From Beijerinckiaceae bacterium (GTDB lineage Bacteria > Pseudomonadota > Alphaproteobacteria > Rhizobiales > Beijerinckiaceae), in NCBI GenBank assembly GCA_947454485.1, contig CANGJJ010000001.1, forward strand, positions 124,001-188,000: 64,000 nucleotides of DNA, read 5' to 3'. Each line of letters opens with the position of its first letter. Position 1 is the stretch's first letter. The notes below the pieces were generated by a model. That model saw only the letters and a list, made by a program, of their open reading frames with translations. It made no database searches and had not been told where the DNA came from. This document shows positions 44,721-54,173 of the stretch, piece by piece. Position numbers and translations under genes: made by a program.

Positions 44721-45389
44721 ATGGGAGAGACCATTCACCTGACCGCCGAAGATGGCGTCAAAATCTCCGCCTATGTCGCCAAGCCCGCAGGCGCGCCACG
44801 CGGCGGCATTGTCGTGCTGCAAGAAATCTTCGGTGTGAACCACCATATCCGCGCAGTGGCCGACCGTTATGCAGCCGAAGGCTATCTTGCCGTTGCCCCC
44901 GCGCTCTATGATCGCGTTCAGCCCGGCTATGAAAGCGGCTATGAGCAGCCCGATATGCAGGCCGGTGTGGCCACACGCGCCAAGACAGATCCCGCCAAGG
45001 TTCTGCTCGATGTGAAAGCAGCGGTGGTTGAAGCCTCCAAGGCTGGCAAGGTCGGCGTTGTTGGCTATTGCTGGGGTGGCACGCTCGCCTTTTCAGCAGC
45101 GGTGAATATTCCCGGCGTGGCAGCAGCCTCCGGCTATTATGGCGCAGGCATTGCCGCCATGTGCGATCACGCGCCCAAGGCGCCGACGATTTTGCATTTT
45201 GGTGAAACCGATCATTCGATCCCGCTCGCAGATGTCGAGAAGATCAAGGCTGCGCGGTCTGATGTGCAGGTCTTTGTCTATGGCGCAGGCCATGGCTTCA
45301 ATTGCGATGAGCGCGGCGCTTATCACAAAGACAGTGCCGATCTTGCTCGCGAGCGCACCTACGAATTTTTTGCCAAACATGTCGGCTAA
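44721..45389 (+). CDS. Dienelactone hydrolase family protein
   Basis: 222 residues, alpha/beta hydrolase fold of the DLH type. The Cys nucleophile is in VGYCWGG (about 115), the Glu that polarises it in VVLQEIFGVN (about 36), the Asp in GETDHSIP and the His in GAGHGFNCDERGAYH. Classical DLH opens dienelactone to maleylacetate in chlorocatechol breakdown, but many members have other esters. The start follows AAGGAG. It precedes a ring-cleavage dioxygenase by 51 bases, supporting an aromatic role. Confidence 0.88.
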   Translation: MGETIHLTAEDGVKISAYVAKPAGAPRGGIVVLQEIFGVNHHIRAVADRYAAEGYLAVAPALYDRVQPGYESGYEQPDMQAGVATRAKTDPAKVLLDVKAAVVEASKAGKVGVVGYCWGGTLAFSAAVNIPGVAAASGYYGAGIAAMCDHAPKAPTILHFGETDHSIPLADVEKIKAARSDVQVFVYGAGHGFNCDERGAYHKDSADLARERTYEFFAKHVG

Positions 45390-45397
45390 AAGAAAAT

Positions 45398-45422
45398 CGC
45401 ACCGGTCCATGTGGCCGGTGCG
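45398..45422 (+). terminator. Hairpin between the hydrolase and dioxygenase genes
   Basis: CGCACCGG (45398-45405) pairs with CCGGTGCG (45415-45422), with CCA/TGG inside. No T-run follows; partial terminator or processing site. Confidence 0.45.
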
Positions 45423-45440
45423 GCTATTTGGGGGAAGAGA

Positions 45441-46331
45441 ATGATCGTCGAGAATGAAAAGCAGCTGACGGAATTTGCGCTCTCTGTCATGCAGCGTACG
45501 CCAGATGCACGGATGCGCGAAATCATGACCTCTCTCGTCAAACATCTGCACGGTTTCGTGCGCGATGTGCGCCTGACCGAGCGAGAGTTTCAGGACGCTT
45601 GCGCCATCATCGCCGAGATGGGTCATCTCACCACCGATACGCATAATGAAGTCGTGCTGATGGCGGGCTCGCTCGGTGTTTCATCGCTCGTCTGCCTGTT
45701 AAACAATGGCGATCAGGGCGCGACTGAAACCAATCAAAATCTCCTCGGTCCTTTCTGGCGGCTCAATCATCCACGGTCCAACAATGGCGATTCCATTTTG
45801 CGCTCGGATACGGTGGGCGAACCGCTCTTTGTGCGCTCACGCTTCACCACAGTGGATGGTACGCCCATCCAAGGCGCAGAGGTCGATATTTGGCAGTCGA
45901 ATAGCGAAGGCTTCTACGAAAATCAGGATCCCGAACAGGCGCCTTTCAATCTGCGTGGTAAATTCACGAGCGATGCGAATGGCGAAATCTGGTTCCGCAG
46001 CATCAAGCCCTCCGGCTATCCGATCCCGACTGAGGGCCCAGTGGGCCGCTTGCTGAAATTGCAAGAGCGTCATCCCTTCCGCCCTGCGCATTTGCATTTC
46101 ATGGCGGTGAAGGATGGCTTCAAAACCCTTATTTCGCAGGTCTATTTCGATGATGACCCGCGTATTGAAACCGACGCGCAATTTGGTGTGACGCGCGCTC
46201 TGCTGGCTCACGCCGAGCGTCATGAAGGCAAGGCGCCTGCGGCCGATGTGAGCGGCGTGTGGCACTCGCTCAACTACGACTTCAAGCTTGAAAAAGGCGA
46301 GTCTCGTCTGCCACGCCCGCCGATCAAATAG
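45441..46331 (+). CDS. Intradiol ring-cleavage dioxygenase (hydroxyquinol/catechol 1,2-dioxygenase type)
   Basis: 296 residues. An N-terminal helical dimerisation domain (to ~100) is followed by the beta-sandwich. The ferric ligands of the family are all present: Tyr in SEGFYENQDPEQ, Tyr in PSGYPIPTEGPVG, and two His in RPAHLHFMA. NQNLLGPFWRL and WQSNSEGFYE are typical of hydroxyquinol 1,2-dioxygenases, which give maleylacetate; catechol 1,2-dioxygenase is the alternative. It lies between a dienelactone hydrolase and an LLM flavoenzyme gene. GGGGGAAGAG precedes the ATG. Confidence 0.88.
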   Translation: MIVENEKQLTEFALSVMQRTPDARMREIMTSLVKHLHGFVRDVRLTEREFQDACAIIAEMGHLTTDTHNEVVLMAGSLGVSSLVCLLNNGDQGATETNQNLLGPFWRLNHPRSNNGDSILRSDTVGEPLFVRSRFTTVDGTPIQGAEVDIWQSNSEGFYENQDPEQAPFNLRGKFTSDANGEIWFRSIKPSGYPIPTEGPVGRLLKLQERHPFRPAHLHFMAVKDGFKTLISQVYFDDDPRIETDAQFGVTRALLAHAERHEGKAPAADVSGVWHSLNYDFKLEKGESRLPRPPIK

Positions 46332-46333
46332 GC

Positions 46334-47350
46334 ATGACCCTCAGCCTCTATGTTCTCGACCAATCGCCCGCCGTTGAAGGCTCGCCGCAAGATGTGGCGA
46401 TCCGTCAGTCGGTGGAGATGGCGCGTCATTGCGAGGCTTTGGGCTATGAGCGCTATTGGGTGAGTGAGCATCATGGCTCGGAGTCGATCGTTGGCTCCGC
46501 GCCTGAGATTCTGGTTGCTGCCATTGCTGTGCAGACCACACGCATTCGTGTGGGGTCAGCTGGCATCATGTTGCCTCATTATGCACCGTTGAAAGTTGCT
46601 GAGCAGTTTCGCGTGCTGGAAGCATTGGCACCGGGGCGCATTGATCTTGGCCTTGGTCGCGCGCCCGGTGGTGATGGTTTCACAGCCTATGCACTCAATC
46701 CGCAATCAGACGAGGCGGTGCAGCATTTTCCTGCTCATATGCGCGACATCATCGCCTGGACGAGCGGTAAACCCTTGGTGGAGGGTCATGGCCTTGCGCG
46801 TATTGTGGTGACGCCGCAGACGCCGAGCGCGCCGGAAGTCTTCGTGCTGGGGTCGTCAACCTATGGCGCGCAGGTCGGCGCTTATCTTGGCATTCCTTAT
46901 TCCTATGCAGCTTTCTTTGCTGATCAGCCGCCTGATCAGCCGCTCGAAATCTATCGCCGTTATTATCAGCCCAGCGAGCGTCATCCCGCTCCGCAGCCTT
47001 CTGTTTGTCTCTTCGTCATCGCAGCAGACACAACACAAGAGGCGCATCTGCAATTTGCAACGCGGGCTCTCTCGCGGTTCAATCGCGATCAGGGCATACG
47101 CAAACCCATGGTCGAGCCGAAAGCTGCTTTGGATGAGATTGCCGCGCGCGGCCTTACCGCGCGTTATGAAAAAATGGCGCAAGATGCCATCATCGGCACG
47201 GGTGATGAGGTGCGCGCCAAGCTTGAAGATTATGCGCGCCGCTACGATCTTGGCCAGATCGCGCTCACAACCCACACATTCGATCTGACCGCGCGCAAGC
47301 GCTCTTTTGAGCTGATCGCGCAGGCCTTCGGCCTGAAGGCCGCTGCCTGA
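46334..47350 (+). CDS. LLM class flavin-dependent oxidoreductase
   Basis: 338 residues, luciferase-like TIM barrel. RYWVSEHHGSESIVGSAPEILVAAIA, RVGSAGIMLPHYAPLKVAEQFRVLEALAPGRIDLGLGRAPG and FVLGSSTYGAQVGAYLGIPY are standard for the YhbW-like, single-component subgroup. It should use FMN, possibly as a monooxygenase. It starts two bases after the dioxygenase stop, so the two are cotranscribed; it could hydroxylate or process the ring substrate. Its stop abuts that of a convergent binding protein gene. Confidence 0.87.
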   Translation: MTLSLYVLDQSPAVEGSPQDVAIRQSVEMARHCEALGYERYWVSEHHGSESIVGSAPEILVAAIAVQTTRIRVGSAGIMLPHYAPLKVAEQFRVLEALAPGRIDLGLGRAPGGDGFTAYALNPQSDEAVQHFPAHMRDIIAWTSGKPLVEGHGLARIVVTPQTPSAPEVFVLGSSTYGAQVGAYLGIPYSYAAFFADQPPDQPLEIYRRYYQPSERHPAPQPSVCLFVIAADTTQEAHLQFATRALSRFNRDQGIRKPMVEPKAALDEIAARGLTARYEKMAQDAIIGTGDEVRAKLEDYARRYDLGQIALTTHTFDLTARKRSFELIAQAFGLKAAA

Positions 47351-48370
47351 TCATTTGGGCCGAAAGATCTCATCAAAAAGCTTTTGCCGTCCGCGCAATT
47401 CTTCGGCGCTGTGCTGAACGAAGACGATTTTGCGCTGGGCCATTCGCTCGCGCACATCTTTGGGGTTGCTCTCCACGTCAAGCCGTGTTGGCACACGTCC
47501 GCCATTTTGGGAGGCGATGGTTTGTGCCTCAACGCTCAACAAAAAATTCGTAGCGAGTTTGGCTGCATTGGGGTGGGGCGCATTTTTATTGATCCCCACT
47601 TGGCCAAACCACAGATGAACAGGATCAAGCGGGAAGAAATCTGTCGGCGCGCCGCTTTGCTTCATATTGGTAATGAGCATGGAATAATTCATCAGCGCGA
47701 TGGGATATTCGCCCGCAGCAATCTGTCGTGCAATGGCCAGATGCCCATCGAGCACAACCGGCTTCAAAGTTGCGGCAATGTCTTTGAGCAGTTTGAGGCC
47801 CTTCTCGCGCCCATAGACTTGCAGAATGGCCTCCATCCAATCGCGATCAGTTCCTTCGATCACGACTTTGCCGACCCACTGCTTCTTGGTCAGAAAATCC
47901 TCATAGCTTTTGGGCAGCTCATCGGCTTTGACGAGATTGGTATTATATTGCGGCACGTCATAGCCCGCATAAACACCATACCAACGCTTCTTGGGATCGC
48001 GCGCTTCAGCCATGATATGACGCGCATTGGGCGGCTCCCAGGCAAGGCTCAGCTGTTCGGGAATGATATTCACTGAAGCTGCATTCATTACATCCCATGA
48101 ATGCTGGCCTGTGCGCGCCTCAACCGACACGCGACCATGAAGCGGGCCTTCGGCGCCACGGATATAATTGACCTTGATGCCGGTCGCCTCCTCAAAGACT
48201 TTCCACATGGGCAGAGCTTCTTGCTCATTGGTCGAGGAATAGACGGTGACTTGTCCTTCGGCTTTGGCCGCGGCGAGAATATCGGGAATGATCCAATCAG
48301 CTTGTTGAGCTTGGGCAGGCGCTGTGAGCGCGGCACAGATCAAGGCTGCGCCAATGAGCATCGGCTTCAT
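47351..48370 (-). CDS. ABC transporter substrate-binding protein (family 1, Fe3+-type)
   Basis: 339 residues with a signal peptide (MKPMLIGAALICAALTAPAQAQ). The mature part begins AKAEGQVTVYSSTNEQEALPMWKVFEEATGIKVNYIRG, as in ferric-iron and phosphonate-type binding proteins; SVEARTGQHSWDVMNA and KAPHPNAAKLATNFLLS-like segments also match. A row of Tyr typical of FbpA iron sites was not evident, so the ligand may be a polyol phosphate, carboxylate or other anion. No permease or ATPase gene is adjacent. Confidence 0.8.
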   Translation of the reverse strand: MKPMLIGAALICAALTAPAQAQQADWIIPDILAAAKAEGQVTVYSSTNEQEALPMWKVFEEATGIKVNYIRGAEGPLHGRVSVEARTGQHSWDVMNAASVNIIPEQLSLAWEPPNARHIMAEARDPKKRWYGVYAGYDVPQYNTNLVKADELPKSYEDFLTKKQWVGKVVIEGTDRDWMEAILQVYGREKGLKLLKDIAATLKPVVLDGHLAIARQIAAGEYPIALMNYSMLITNMKQSGAPTDFFPLDPVHLWFGQVGINKNAPHPNAAKLATNFLLSVEAQTIASQNGGRVPTRLDVESNPKDVRERMAQRKIVFVQHSAEELRGRQKLFDEIFRPK

Positions 48371-48405
48371 GTCATCCTCCCCCGGCTGCGGCTTGGTCTT
48401 GCCGC

Positions 48406-48750
48406 TTGGTCATCATCTTCGGGAAGGCCAGCTCCCCTGTCAAACGGTGGATCTGTCGCGCTCTCTACCCTGATCTGGCTACCAAGGCAGCCGAGCGGCT
48501 CAAGGCGCAGGGCGATGGCACTTTGGGCCGGCCGCCCGGAGCGCCCTTCAATGCCATTGTGTTGACCGCTGGCGGGCGTTTCGTACCCGAACCTCTCAAG
48601 CATCAGCTGGTCATCCCCATAGGGCCAGAGCGCGGGCCGCGACGCCTGTTGCCGATTACGCGCACTGGTGCACAAAGCTGGCAGGAAGAAGAGCTGCTGC
48701 AAGTCTATTTCGTGCCGCTAAGGGGCGCGTATGGATTTGCGCTCACCTGA
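48406..48750 (+). pseudogene. Remnant of protein-L-isoaspartate O-methyltransferase gene
   Basis: An open frame of 114 codons without a good start. From about 48466 it reads like the C-terminal half of Pcm: YPDLATKAAERLKA, then GDGT and APFNAIVLTAGG, FVPEPLKHQL, VIPIGPERG, LLPITRTG and EEELLQVYFVPLRGAYGFA. Compared with the family, about 8-10 residues are missing between KA and GDG, and about 4-5 (the KPGGR turn) between KHQL and VIPIG. The N-terminal half with the SAM motif is absent. It looks like a decayed gene between the binding protein and fumarase genes. Confidence 0.75.
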
Positions 48751-48825
48751 CGCGCTCTCGCCCCTTCCCAAGGTCGAGCCAAAGGCCTAAAAACCCGGCA
48801 TCTAAATGTGATCCGGGATTGACCC

Positions 48826-50442
48826 ATGGCCTATCAGCACGCGCCCCTGTTTCCCCTCGGCAAGGATGAGACGCCTTACCGCAAACTCACGTCTGAGGGC
48901 GTGAAGGTCGAGAAGATTGGCGACCGCGAAGTGCTGAGCGTCAGCCGCGAAGCCATTCGCTTGCTCGCCGAACATGCGATGGCTGATATCAACCATCTGC
49001 TGCGTCCCGGTCATCTCGCGCAATTGCGCAAAATTCTGGATGATCCCGAAGCGACCTCCAATGATCGTTTCGTCGCTTATGATCTTTTGAAGAATGCTAA
49101 TATCGCAGCTGGCGGCGTCTTGCCCATGTGTCAGGACACCGGCACGGCGATTGTCATGGGCAAGAAGGGCCGTTTGGTATGGACCGATGGCGAGGATGAG
49201 AGCGCCATCGCCGAAGGCATCAAGGATGCCTATGAGCGCAAGAATCTGCGCTATTCGCAGCTCGCAGCTCTCTCCATGTTTGAAGAGAAGAATACCAAGA
49301 ACAATCTGCCCGCGCAGATCGACATTTTCGTCGAGGGTGAGGATGCCTATAAGTTCTTGTTCATGGCCAAGGGCGGCGGCTCTGCCAACAAGACTTTTCT
49401 ATTCCAGCAGACGCCCTCCGTTCTGACGCATGATCGCATGATCGCCTTCTTGAAAGAGAAGATCTTGACGCTCGGCACATCAGCCTGCCCGCCCTATCAT
49501 CTGGCGATTGTTATTGGCGGCACATCGGCTGAGCAAAATCTCAAGACCGTGAAGCTTGCCTCCGCGCGCTATCTTGATGCTTTGCCCACGAGTGGCAGCG
49601 AGAATGGTCACGCCTTCCGCGATCTTGCGATGGAAGACGAGATCCACAAGCTCACGCAGCAATTGGGCGTGGGCGCGCAATTCGGCGGCAAATATTTCTG
49701 CCATGATGTGCGCGTCATTCGCCTGCCTCGTCACGGCGCCTCGCTGCCCATCGGCATGGGCGTGTCCTGCTCGGCAGATCGTCAGGCTGTTGGCAAGATC
49801 ACGCGCGATGGTGTCTTCCTCGAGCAGCTCGAGACAGATCCGGCGAAATATTTGCCGCATGTTGACGAGGGCGCATTGGGCGGCGATGTCGTTCAGATTG
49901 ATCTCACCAAGCCGATGAAAGAGATCCTCGCCACGCTGACCAAATATCCGATCAAGACGCGCCTTTCGCTGACGGGTCCGATGATTGTTGCGCGCGATCT
50001 GGCCCATGCCAAATTGCGCGAGCGTCTGGAAAAGGGCGAAGGCCTGCCCGATTATTTCAAGAACCATCCGGTCTATTATGCTGGCCCTGCCAAGACACCC
50101 ACAGGAATGGCCTCGGGCTCTTTTGGTCCCACCACGGCAGGGCGTATGGATAGTTTCGTCGAAACATTCCAGGCGGCCGGCGGCTCCATGGTCATGCTGG
50201 CCAAGGGCAATCGCTCGAAAGATGTGCGCGACGCCTGCCACAAACATGGTGGATTCTATCTTGGCTCCATCGGCGGTCCTGCTGCACGTCTTGCACAAGA
50301 CTGCATCAAGAAAGTCGAAGTGCTGGAATATGCAGAGCTTGGCATGGAAGCGATCTGGAAGATCGAAGTCGAAAACTTCCCCGCCTTCATTGTCGTTGAC
50401 GACAAGGGCAACGACTTCTTCAAAGAGCTGAATCTGGGCTGA
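48826..50442 (+). CDS. Class I fumarate hydratase (4Fe-4S)
   Basis: 538 residues, the long single-chain form. The N-terminal part has the Cys ligand in PMCQDTGTA (about 104), the second in [21 protein letters not shown] and the third in [14 protein letters not shown]; the C-terminal swivelling domain has [16 protein letters not shown] and [28 protein letters not shown]. It interconverts fumarate and malate in the TCA cycle and is sensitive to oxygen. It is monocistronic; a complex inverted-repeat region follows. Confidence 0.93.
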   Translation: MAYQHAPLFPLGKDETPYRKLTSEGVKVEKIGDREVLSVSREAIRLLAEHAMADINHLLRPGHLAQLRKILDDPEATSNDRFVAYDLLKNANIAAGGVLPMCQDTGTAIVMGKKGRLVWTDGEDESAIAEGIKDAYERKNLRYSQLAALSMFEEKNTKNNLPAQIDIFVEGEDAYKFLFMAKGGGSANKTFLFQQTPSVLTHDRMIAFLKEKILTLGTSACPPYHLAIVIGGTSAEQNLKTVKLASARYLDALPTSGSENGHAFRDLAMEDEIHKLTQQLGVGAQFGGKYFCHDVRVIRLPRHGASLPIGMGVSCSADRQAVGKITRDGVFLEQLETDPAKYLPHVDEGALGGDVVQIDLTKPMKEILATLTKYPIKTRLSLTGPMIVARDLAHAKLRERLEKGEGLPDYFKNHPVYYAGPAKTPTGMASGSFGPTTAGRMDSFVETFQAAGGSMVMLAKGNRSKDVRDACHKHGGFYLGSIGGPAARLAQDCIKKVEVLEYAELGMEAIWKIEVENFPAFIVVDDKGNDFFKELNLG

Positions 50443-50478
50443 GCCTGAGGGCTGGGCCTCTCAATGAGAGAGGCTCCC

Positions 50479-50600
50479 GCTCCTCCCAGTGGGAGGAGCT
50501 GTCAGCGGATGCTGACTGAGGAGGGGATCGAGTTTTTCAGAAGAGATCCGTTCCCCTCATCCGCCCGCGCTGCGGACACCTTCTCCCACTGGGAGAAAGG
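50479..50600. repeat. Composite palindromic intergenic repeat after fumarase
   Basis: Three inverted repeats lie in 120 bases: GCTCCTCCCA-G-TGGGAGGAGC (50479-50499), GTCAGC-GGAT-GCTGAC (50501-50516) and TTCTCCCA-C-TGGGAGAA (50581-50597). The stretch CCCCTCATCCGCCCGCGCTGCGG followed by the TTCTCCC stem resembles palindromic intergenic elements found widely in Hyphomicrobiales. It fills the space between convergent fumarase and lrgB genes and may end both. Confidence 0.6.
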
Positions 50601-50607
50601 AAAACTT

Positions 50608-51327
50608 TTACTTCAACAAAAGCGGCAGCAGCAGCGGCGCCAAGATCGGCGTGAGAATGGCATTGAGCCCCATGCCAATGCCCGAGAATGTACCCGCCAA
50701 AGCGCTCACCTGAAACGCGCGCGCTGTGCCGATACCGTGTGCGGCAACGCCAGCGGCAAAACCCCGTGCGCGCATATCTGTGACGCCGGTGAGATTGAAC
50801 AGCGGGGTGACAATGATCGCGCCAATAATGCCCGTTGAGATGACGAGGACAGCTGTGAGGGCAGGATCACCGCCCATGCTTTCAGCCACAGCCATACCCA
50901 CAGCACCTGTCACTGATTTGGGCGCGAGTGAAATCAGCACATCTTTGGGAACGCCGAGTGCTTGTGCGATCAAGACAGCAGAGACCAGAGCCACCGTGCC
51001 ACCCACAAGCAGCGCGCCGAGCATGGGCGGGATGGCGCGCATGACAATCGCGCGATTGGCATAGAGCGGCACGGCAAGGGCAACTGTCGCAGGCCCAAGC
51101 ATGAAATGCACGAATTGTGCGCCTTCAAAATAAGTGCGGTAGGGCGTTTGCGTGAGGCTCAGCACAAGGCCCAAGATCCAGACCGAATGAAGAACCGGAT
51201 TGGCGAGCGGATGGCGCTGCAGATAAAGCGAGGCGCGGTCTGCGATGAGATAGGCGCAGATCGTGACCGTGAGCCACAAAAGCGGCGTGTGACTGAGATA
51301 GACCCAGAGCGCAAAATCTTGGCTCAT
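50608..51327 (-). CDS. LrgB/CidB family membrane protein
   Basis: 239 residues with about seven membrane segments. The family core is seen in MLGPATVALAVPLYANRAI, APKSVTGAVGMAVAESMGG and TGIIGAIIVTPLFNLTGV and the C-terminal AAHGIGTARAFQVS. LrgB/CidB proteins with their small partner affect murein hydrolase export and cell lysis; plant and some bacterial homologues carry glycolate/pyruvate, so carboxylate transport is possible here. It overlaps the CidA-type gene by four bases. Confidence 0.88.
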   Translation of the reverse strand: MSQDFALWVYLSHTPLLWLTVTICAYLIADRASLYLQRHPLANPVLHSVWILGLVLSLTQTPYRTYFEGAQFVHFMLGPATVALAVPLYANRAIVMRAIPPMLGALLVGGTVALVSAVLIAQALGVPKDVLISLAPKSVTGAVGMAVAESMGGDPALTAVLVISTGIIGAIIVTPLFNLTGVTDMRARGFAAGVAAHGIGTARAFQVSALAGTFSGIGMGLNAILTPILAPLLLPLLLK

Positions 51328-51713
51328 TCGCGCCCCTCCGCTTTGTCGCCGGTGAGGCGCGCGATGAGCCTGAAGGTTGCCAGCCCTGCGAGCAAAGCCA
51401 ATATGGTTGAGAGCAGAAGCGCCACGACCAAAGCCGCGCCATGGGTGATGAAGAGATCAAGCCGCTGCACCACGCCCACACCAGCAGGCACGAACAGCAA
51501 TGACAGATGGGCGAGAATGGACTGGCTTGTTGTCTCAAGCGTTCCATCGCGCAATTCTTGCGGTGTGATGGCCGCGACTTTATCGCGCAAGAGAAGAAGG
51601 CAGAGCATCAGCATCATGCCGATGATCGGGCCGGGCAAGGGAAGTGACAGCGCACGCGCCAGCACTTCGCCGAGCAATTGGCACAGAAGGAGAAGACCTA
51701 GACTGACGATCAT
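51324..51713 (-). CDS. CidA/LrgA family holin-like protein
   Basis: 129 residues, four membrane segments. QLLGEVLARALSLPLPGPIIGMMLMLCLLL near the N terminus is the CidA/LrgA signature, with HLSLLFVPAGVGVVQ in the middle. The tail is charged. It is the holin- or antiholin-like partner of the LrgB protein, to which it is coupled by an ATGA overlap. It starts 18 bases after the pheT stop on the same strand, so readthrough from pheST is plausible. Confidence 0.88.
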   Translation of the reverse strand: MIVSLGLLLLCQLLGEVLARALSLPLPGPIIGMMLMLCLLLLRDKVAAITPQELRDGTLETTSQSILAHLSLLFVPAGVGVVQRLDLFITHGAALVVALLLSTILALLAGLATFRLIARLTGDKAEGRE

Positions 51714-51730
51714 GGACCTCTCCCTCGTGA

Positions 51731-54163
51731 TTATCCGCGCAATGTTGCGCCCGTCTTTTTCGTGACCTCTGCCACGACCTTGGTGGCCACAGCTTCGATC
51801 TCGATATCAGTGAGTGTTTTGTCACGCGGCTGCAAAGTCAGCGAGACGCCGACAGACTTCTTGCCCTCAGGAATGCCGGTGCCCTCATAAATATCGAAGA
51901 CATTGGCCCCGCTGATGAGGGCTTTATCGGCACCTTGCGCGGCGCGCAGAATATCACCCGCCTTCACGCTGCGATCGACGATGAAGGCAAAGTCGCGCTC
52001 GAGCGGTTGGAAGTCCGACATCTCCAGCTTGCCCTTGGTCTTGGTGGGCTTGGCTTTGGGTGCGGGAATTTCATCGAGCATGATTTCAAAGGCAACGACT
52101 GGCCCCTGCACATCGAGATCTTCGAGCACACGCGGATGCAGCTCGCCGAAATAGCCGATGATATTTTTGGGACCAAATTGCAGTGTGCCACTGCGCCCTG
52201 GATGCAGATAAGACGGCCCGCCCGCGACAAGCTGCAAGCCGCCGGTGGCTACGCCCAAACTGTTGAGCAGCGACAGAACATCGGCCTTGGCATCAAAGAC
52301 ATCGACAGATGCTTCGCGGCCCGTCCAATGGCGACCAGTGCCTGCAGGCTTGGCGGTACCACGACGCACAGCAGCGGCCGACATACGTTGGTCATTTTCG
52401 CCATCGCCCTTGAAGATCTGGCCCACTTCAAACAGAGCCACATCACCAAGACCGCGATCTGCATTGCGCTGAACAGCGCCGATCAATCCGGGCAACAAAG
52501 AGGGACGCATATCGGAGAGATCAGCGGCAATCGGATTGGCAAGGGCCAGTGAGGGCTGGCCACCGCCAAACAATGTCGCCCGCTCTTTCGACACGAAAGA
52601 CCAAGTCACAGCCTCGATGAGACCGCGCGCGGCCAGAGCACGGCGCGCAGCGCGCGTGCGCTTTTGCAGCAAGGTGAGGATCGGCTTTGCGATCGTGGCT
52701 TCATCGCGCAGCAAAGGCGTTGAGGTGACGCGATCAAGACCCGCGATACGTGTGATCTCTTCGACAAGATCAGCCTTGCCATCGACATCAGGCCGCCAGC
52801 TGGGGATCTGCACAAAGATGCGATCTGCATTGCCAGCCTGACGCATCACACCAAAGCCGAGCGTCTCCAGAATGGCCGCCATGTCATTGGTGGGCAGATC
52901 AAGACCGGTGAGGCGTTTCACTTCGCTCCACGGAAATTCGATATTGGCTTTGCCCGCTGGTTGTTCGCCCACGGATGTGATCTGCGAGGCTTCACCACCG
53001 CAGATGTCGAGGACGAGATGGGTGGCGAGTTCGAGGCCCGGCAGAACGGAGGCCGGATCAATGCCGCGCTCAAAGCGATAGCGCGCATCTGACACGATCC
53101 CAAGGCCGCGACCTGCGCGCGCAATGGTCAGCGGATCCCACAGAGCGCTTTCGATCAGCACATCGGTCGTGGTCTCGTCGCAGCCCGAAGCCTCGCCGCC
53201 CATAATGCCAGCGATGGATTCAACGCCTTTGTCGTCGCAGATGACGATATGGCTCGCATCAAGCGCATAGGTCTTGCCGTCGAGCGCGAGGATCTCTTCG
53301 CCGCTCTTGGCGCGGCGCACGACCAGATTTCCAGCGACCTTCTTTGCATCGAACACATGCAGCGGGCGCGCGCGGTCGAAGGTCATATAGTTGGTAATAT
53401 CGACCAGCGCATTGATCGGGCGAAGGCCAATTTCCTTCAGACGCTTTTGCATCCAGTCCGGCGAGGGGCCATTCTTCACACCGCGCACGAGGCGCAGCGC
53501 AAATTGCGGCGCGAGATGTTTGTCTTCAGATGCAAAGTCGAGCATCACGGAGACAGGGCAGGGGAAGCTGGCTGCGAGCGGCTTGATCTCGCGTTCTTTC
53601 AAACGGCCAAGACCAGCAGCGGCCAGATCGCGCGCGATTCCATGCACGCCCGTCGCATCAGGACGATTGGGCGTGAGGTTGATTTCAATCACCGGCTCAT
53701 TGAGGCCCGCATAGTCCGCATAGCGCTGACCTACGGTTGCGTCCTCGGGCAATTCGATGATGCCATCATGATCTTCGGAGAGTTCAAGCTCAAAGGCCGA
53801 GCACAACATGCCATTGGATTCGACACCGCGAATGACGCCCTTGCCGAGCGTGATGTTCTTGGCAGGGATATAAGCGCCGGGCAGTGCGAAGACGCTCTTG
53901 ATGCCGGTGCGCGCATTGGGTGCGCCGCAGACAACTTGGACAGGTGCTTCAAGACCGGCATCGACCATGCAGACGCGCAGGCGGTCGGCATTGGGATGCT
54001 GCTTGGCGTCGATCACATAAGCGACGACGAAGTCTTTCAACTTCTCAGCCGGATTGTCGACATGCTCGACCTCAAGGCCGATCCGCGTCAGCGTCTCGAT
54101 AATGTCATTGGCTGTGGCGCTCGTCTCAAGATGATCCTTGAGCCAGGAGAGTGTGAATTTCAT
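51731..54163 (-). CDS. pheT: Phenylalanine-tRNA ligase beta subunit
   Basis: 810 residues, full length. The N-terminal tRNA-binding OB domain ([25 protein letters not shown]), B3/B4 editing domain ([25 protein letters not shown]), B5 ([18 protein letters not shown]) and the C-terminal anticodon-binding FDX domain ([22 protein letters not shown]) are all visible. With PheS it charges tRNA-Phe as an alpha2beta2 enzyme. GTAAGGAGAG precedes the ATG; pheS ends 10 bases upstream. Confidence 0.97.
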   Translation of the reverse strand: MKFTLSWLKDHLETSATANDIIETLTRIGLEVEHVDNPAEKLKDFVVAYVIDAKQHPNADRLRVCMVDAGLEAPVQVVCGAPNARTGIKSVFALPGAYIPAKNITLGKGVIRGVESNGMLCSAFELELSEDHDGIIELPEDATVGQRYADYAGLNEPVIEINLTPNRPDATGVHGIARDLAAAGLGRLKEREIKPLAASFPCPVSVMLDFASEDKHLAPQFALRLVRGVKNGPSPDWMQKRLKEIGLRPINALVDITNYMTFDRARPLHVFDAKKVAGNLVVRRAKSGEEILALDGKTYALDASHIVICDDKGVESIAGIMGGEASGCDETTTDVLIESALWDPLTIARAGRGLGIVSDARYRFERGIDPASVLPGLELATHLVLDICGGEASQITSVGEQPAGKANIEFPWSEVKRLTGLDLPTNDMAAILETLGFGVMRQAGNADRIFVQIPSWRPDVDGKADLVEEITRIAGLDRVTSTPLLRDEATIAKPILTLLQKRTRAARRALAARGLIEAVTWSFVSKERATLFGGGQPSLALANPIAADLSDMRPSLLPGLIGAVQRNADRGLGDVALFEVGQIFKGDGENDQRMSAAAVRRGTAKPAGTGRHWTGREASVDVFDAKADVLSLLNSLGVATGGLQLVAGGPSYLHPGRSGTLQFGPKNIIGYFGELHPRVLEDLDVQGPVVAFEIMLDEIPAPKAKPTKTKGKLEMSDFQPLERDFAFIVDRSVKAGDILRAAQGADKALISGANVFDIYEGTGIPEGKKSVGVSLTLQPRDKTLTDIEIEAVATKVVAEVTKKTGATLRG

Positions 54164-54173
54164 GTCGCTCTCC

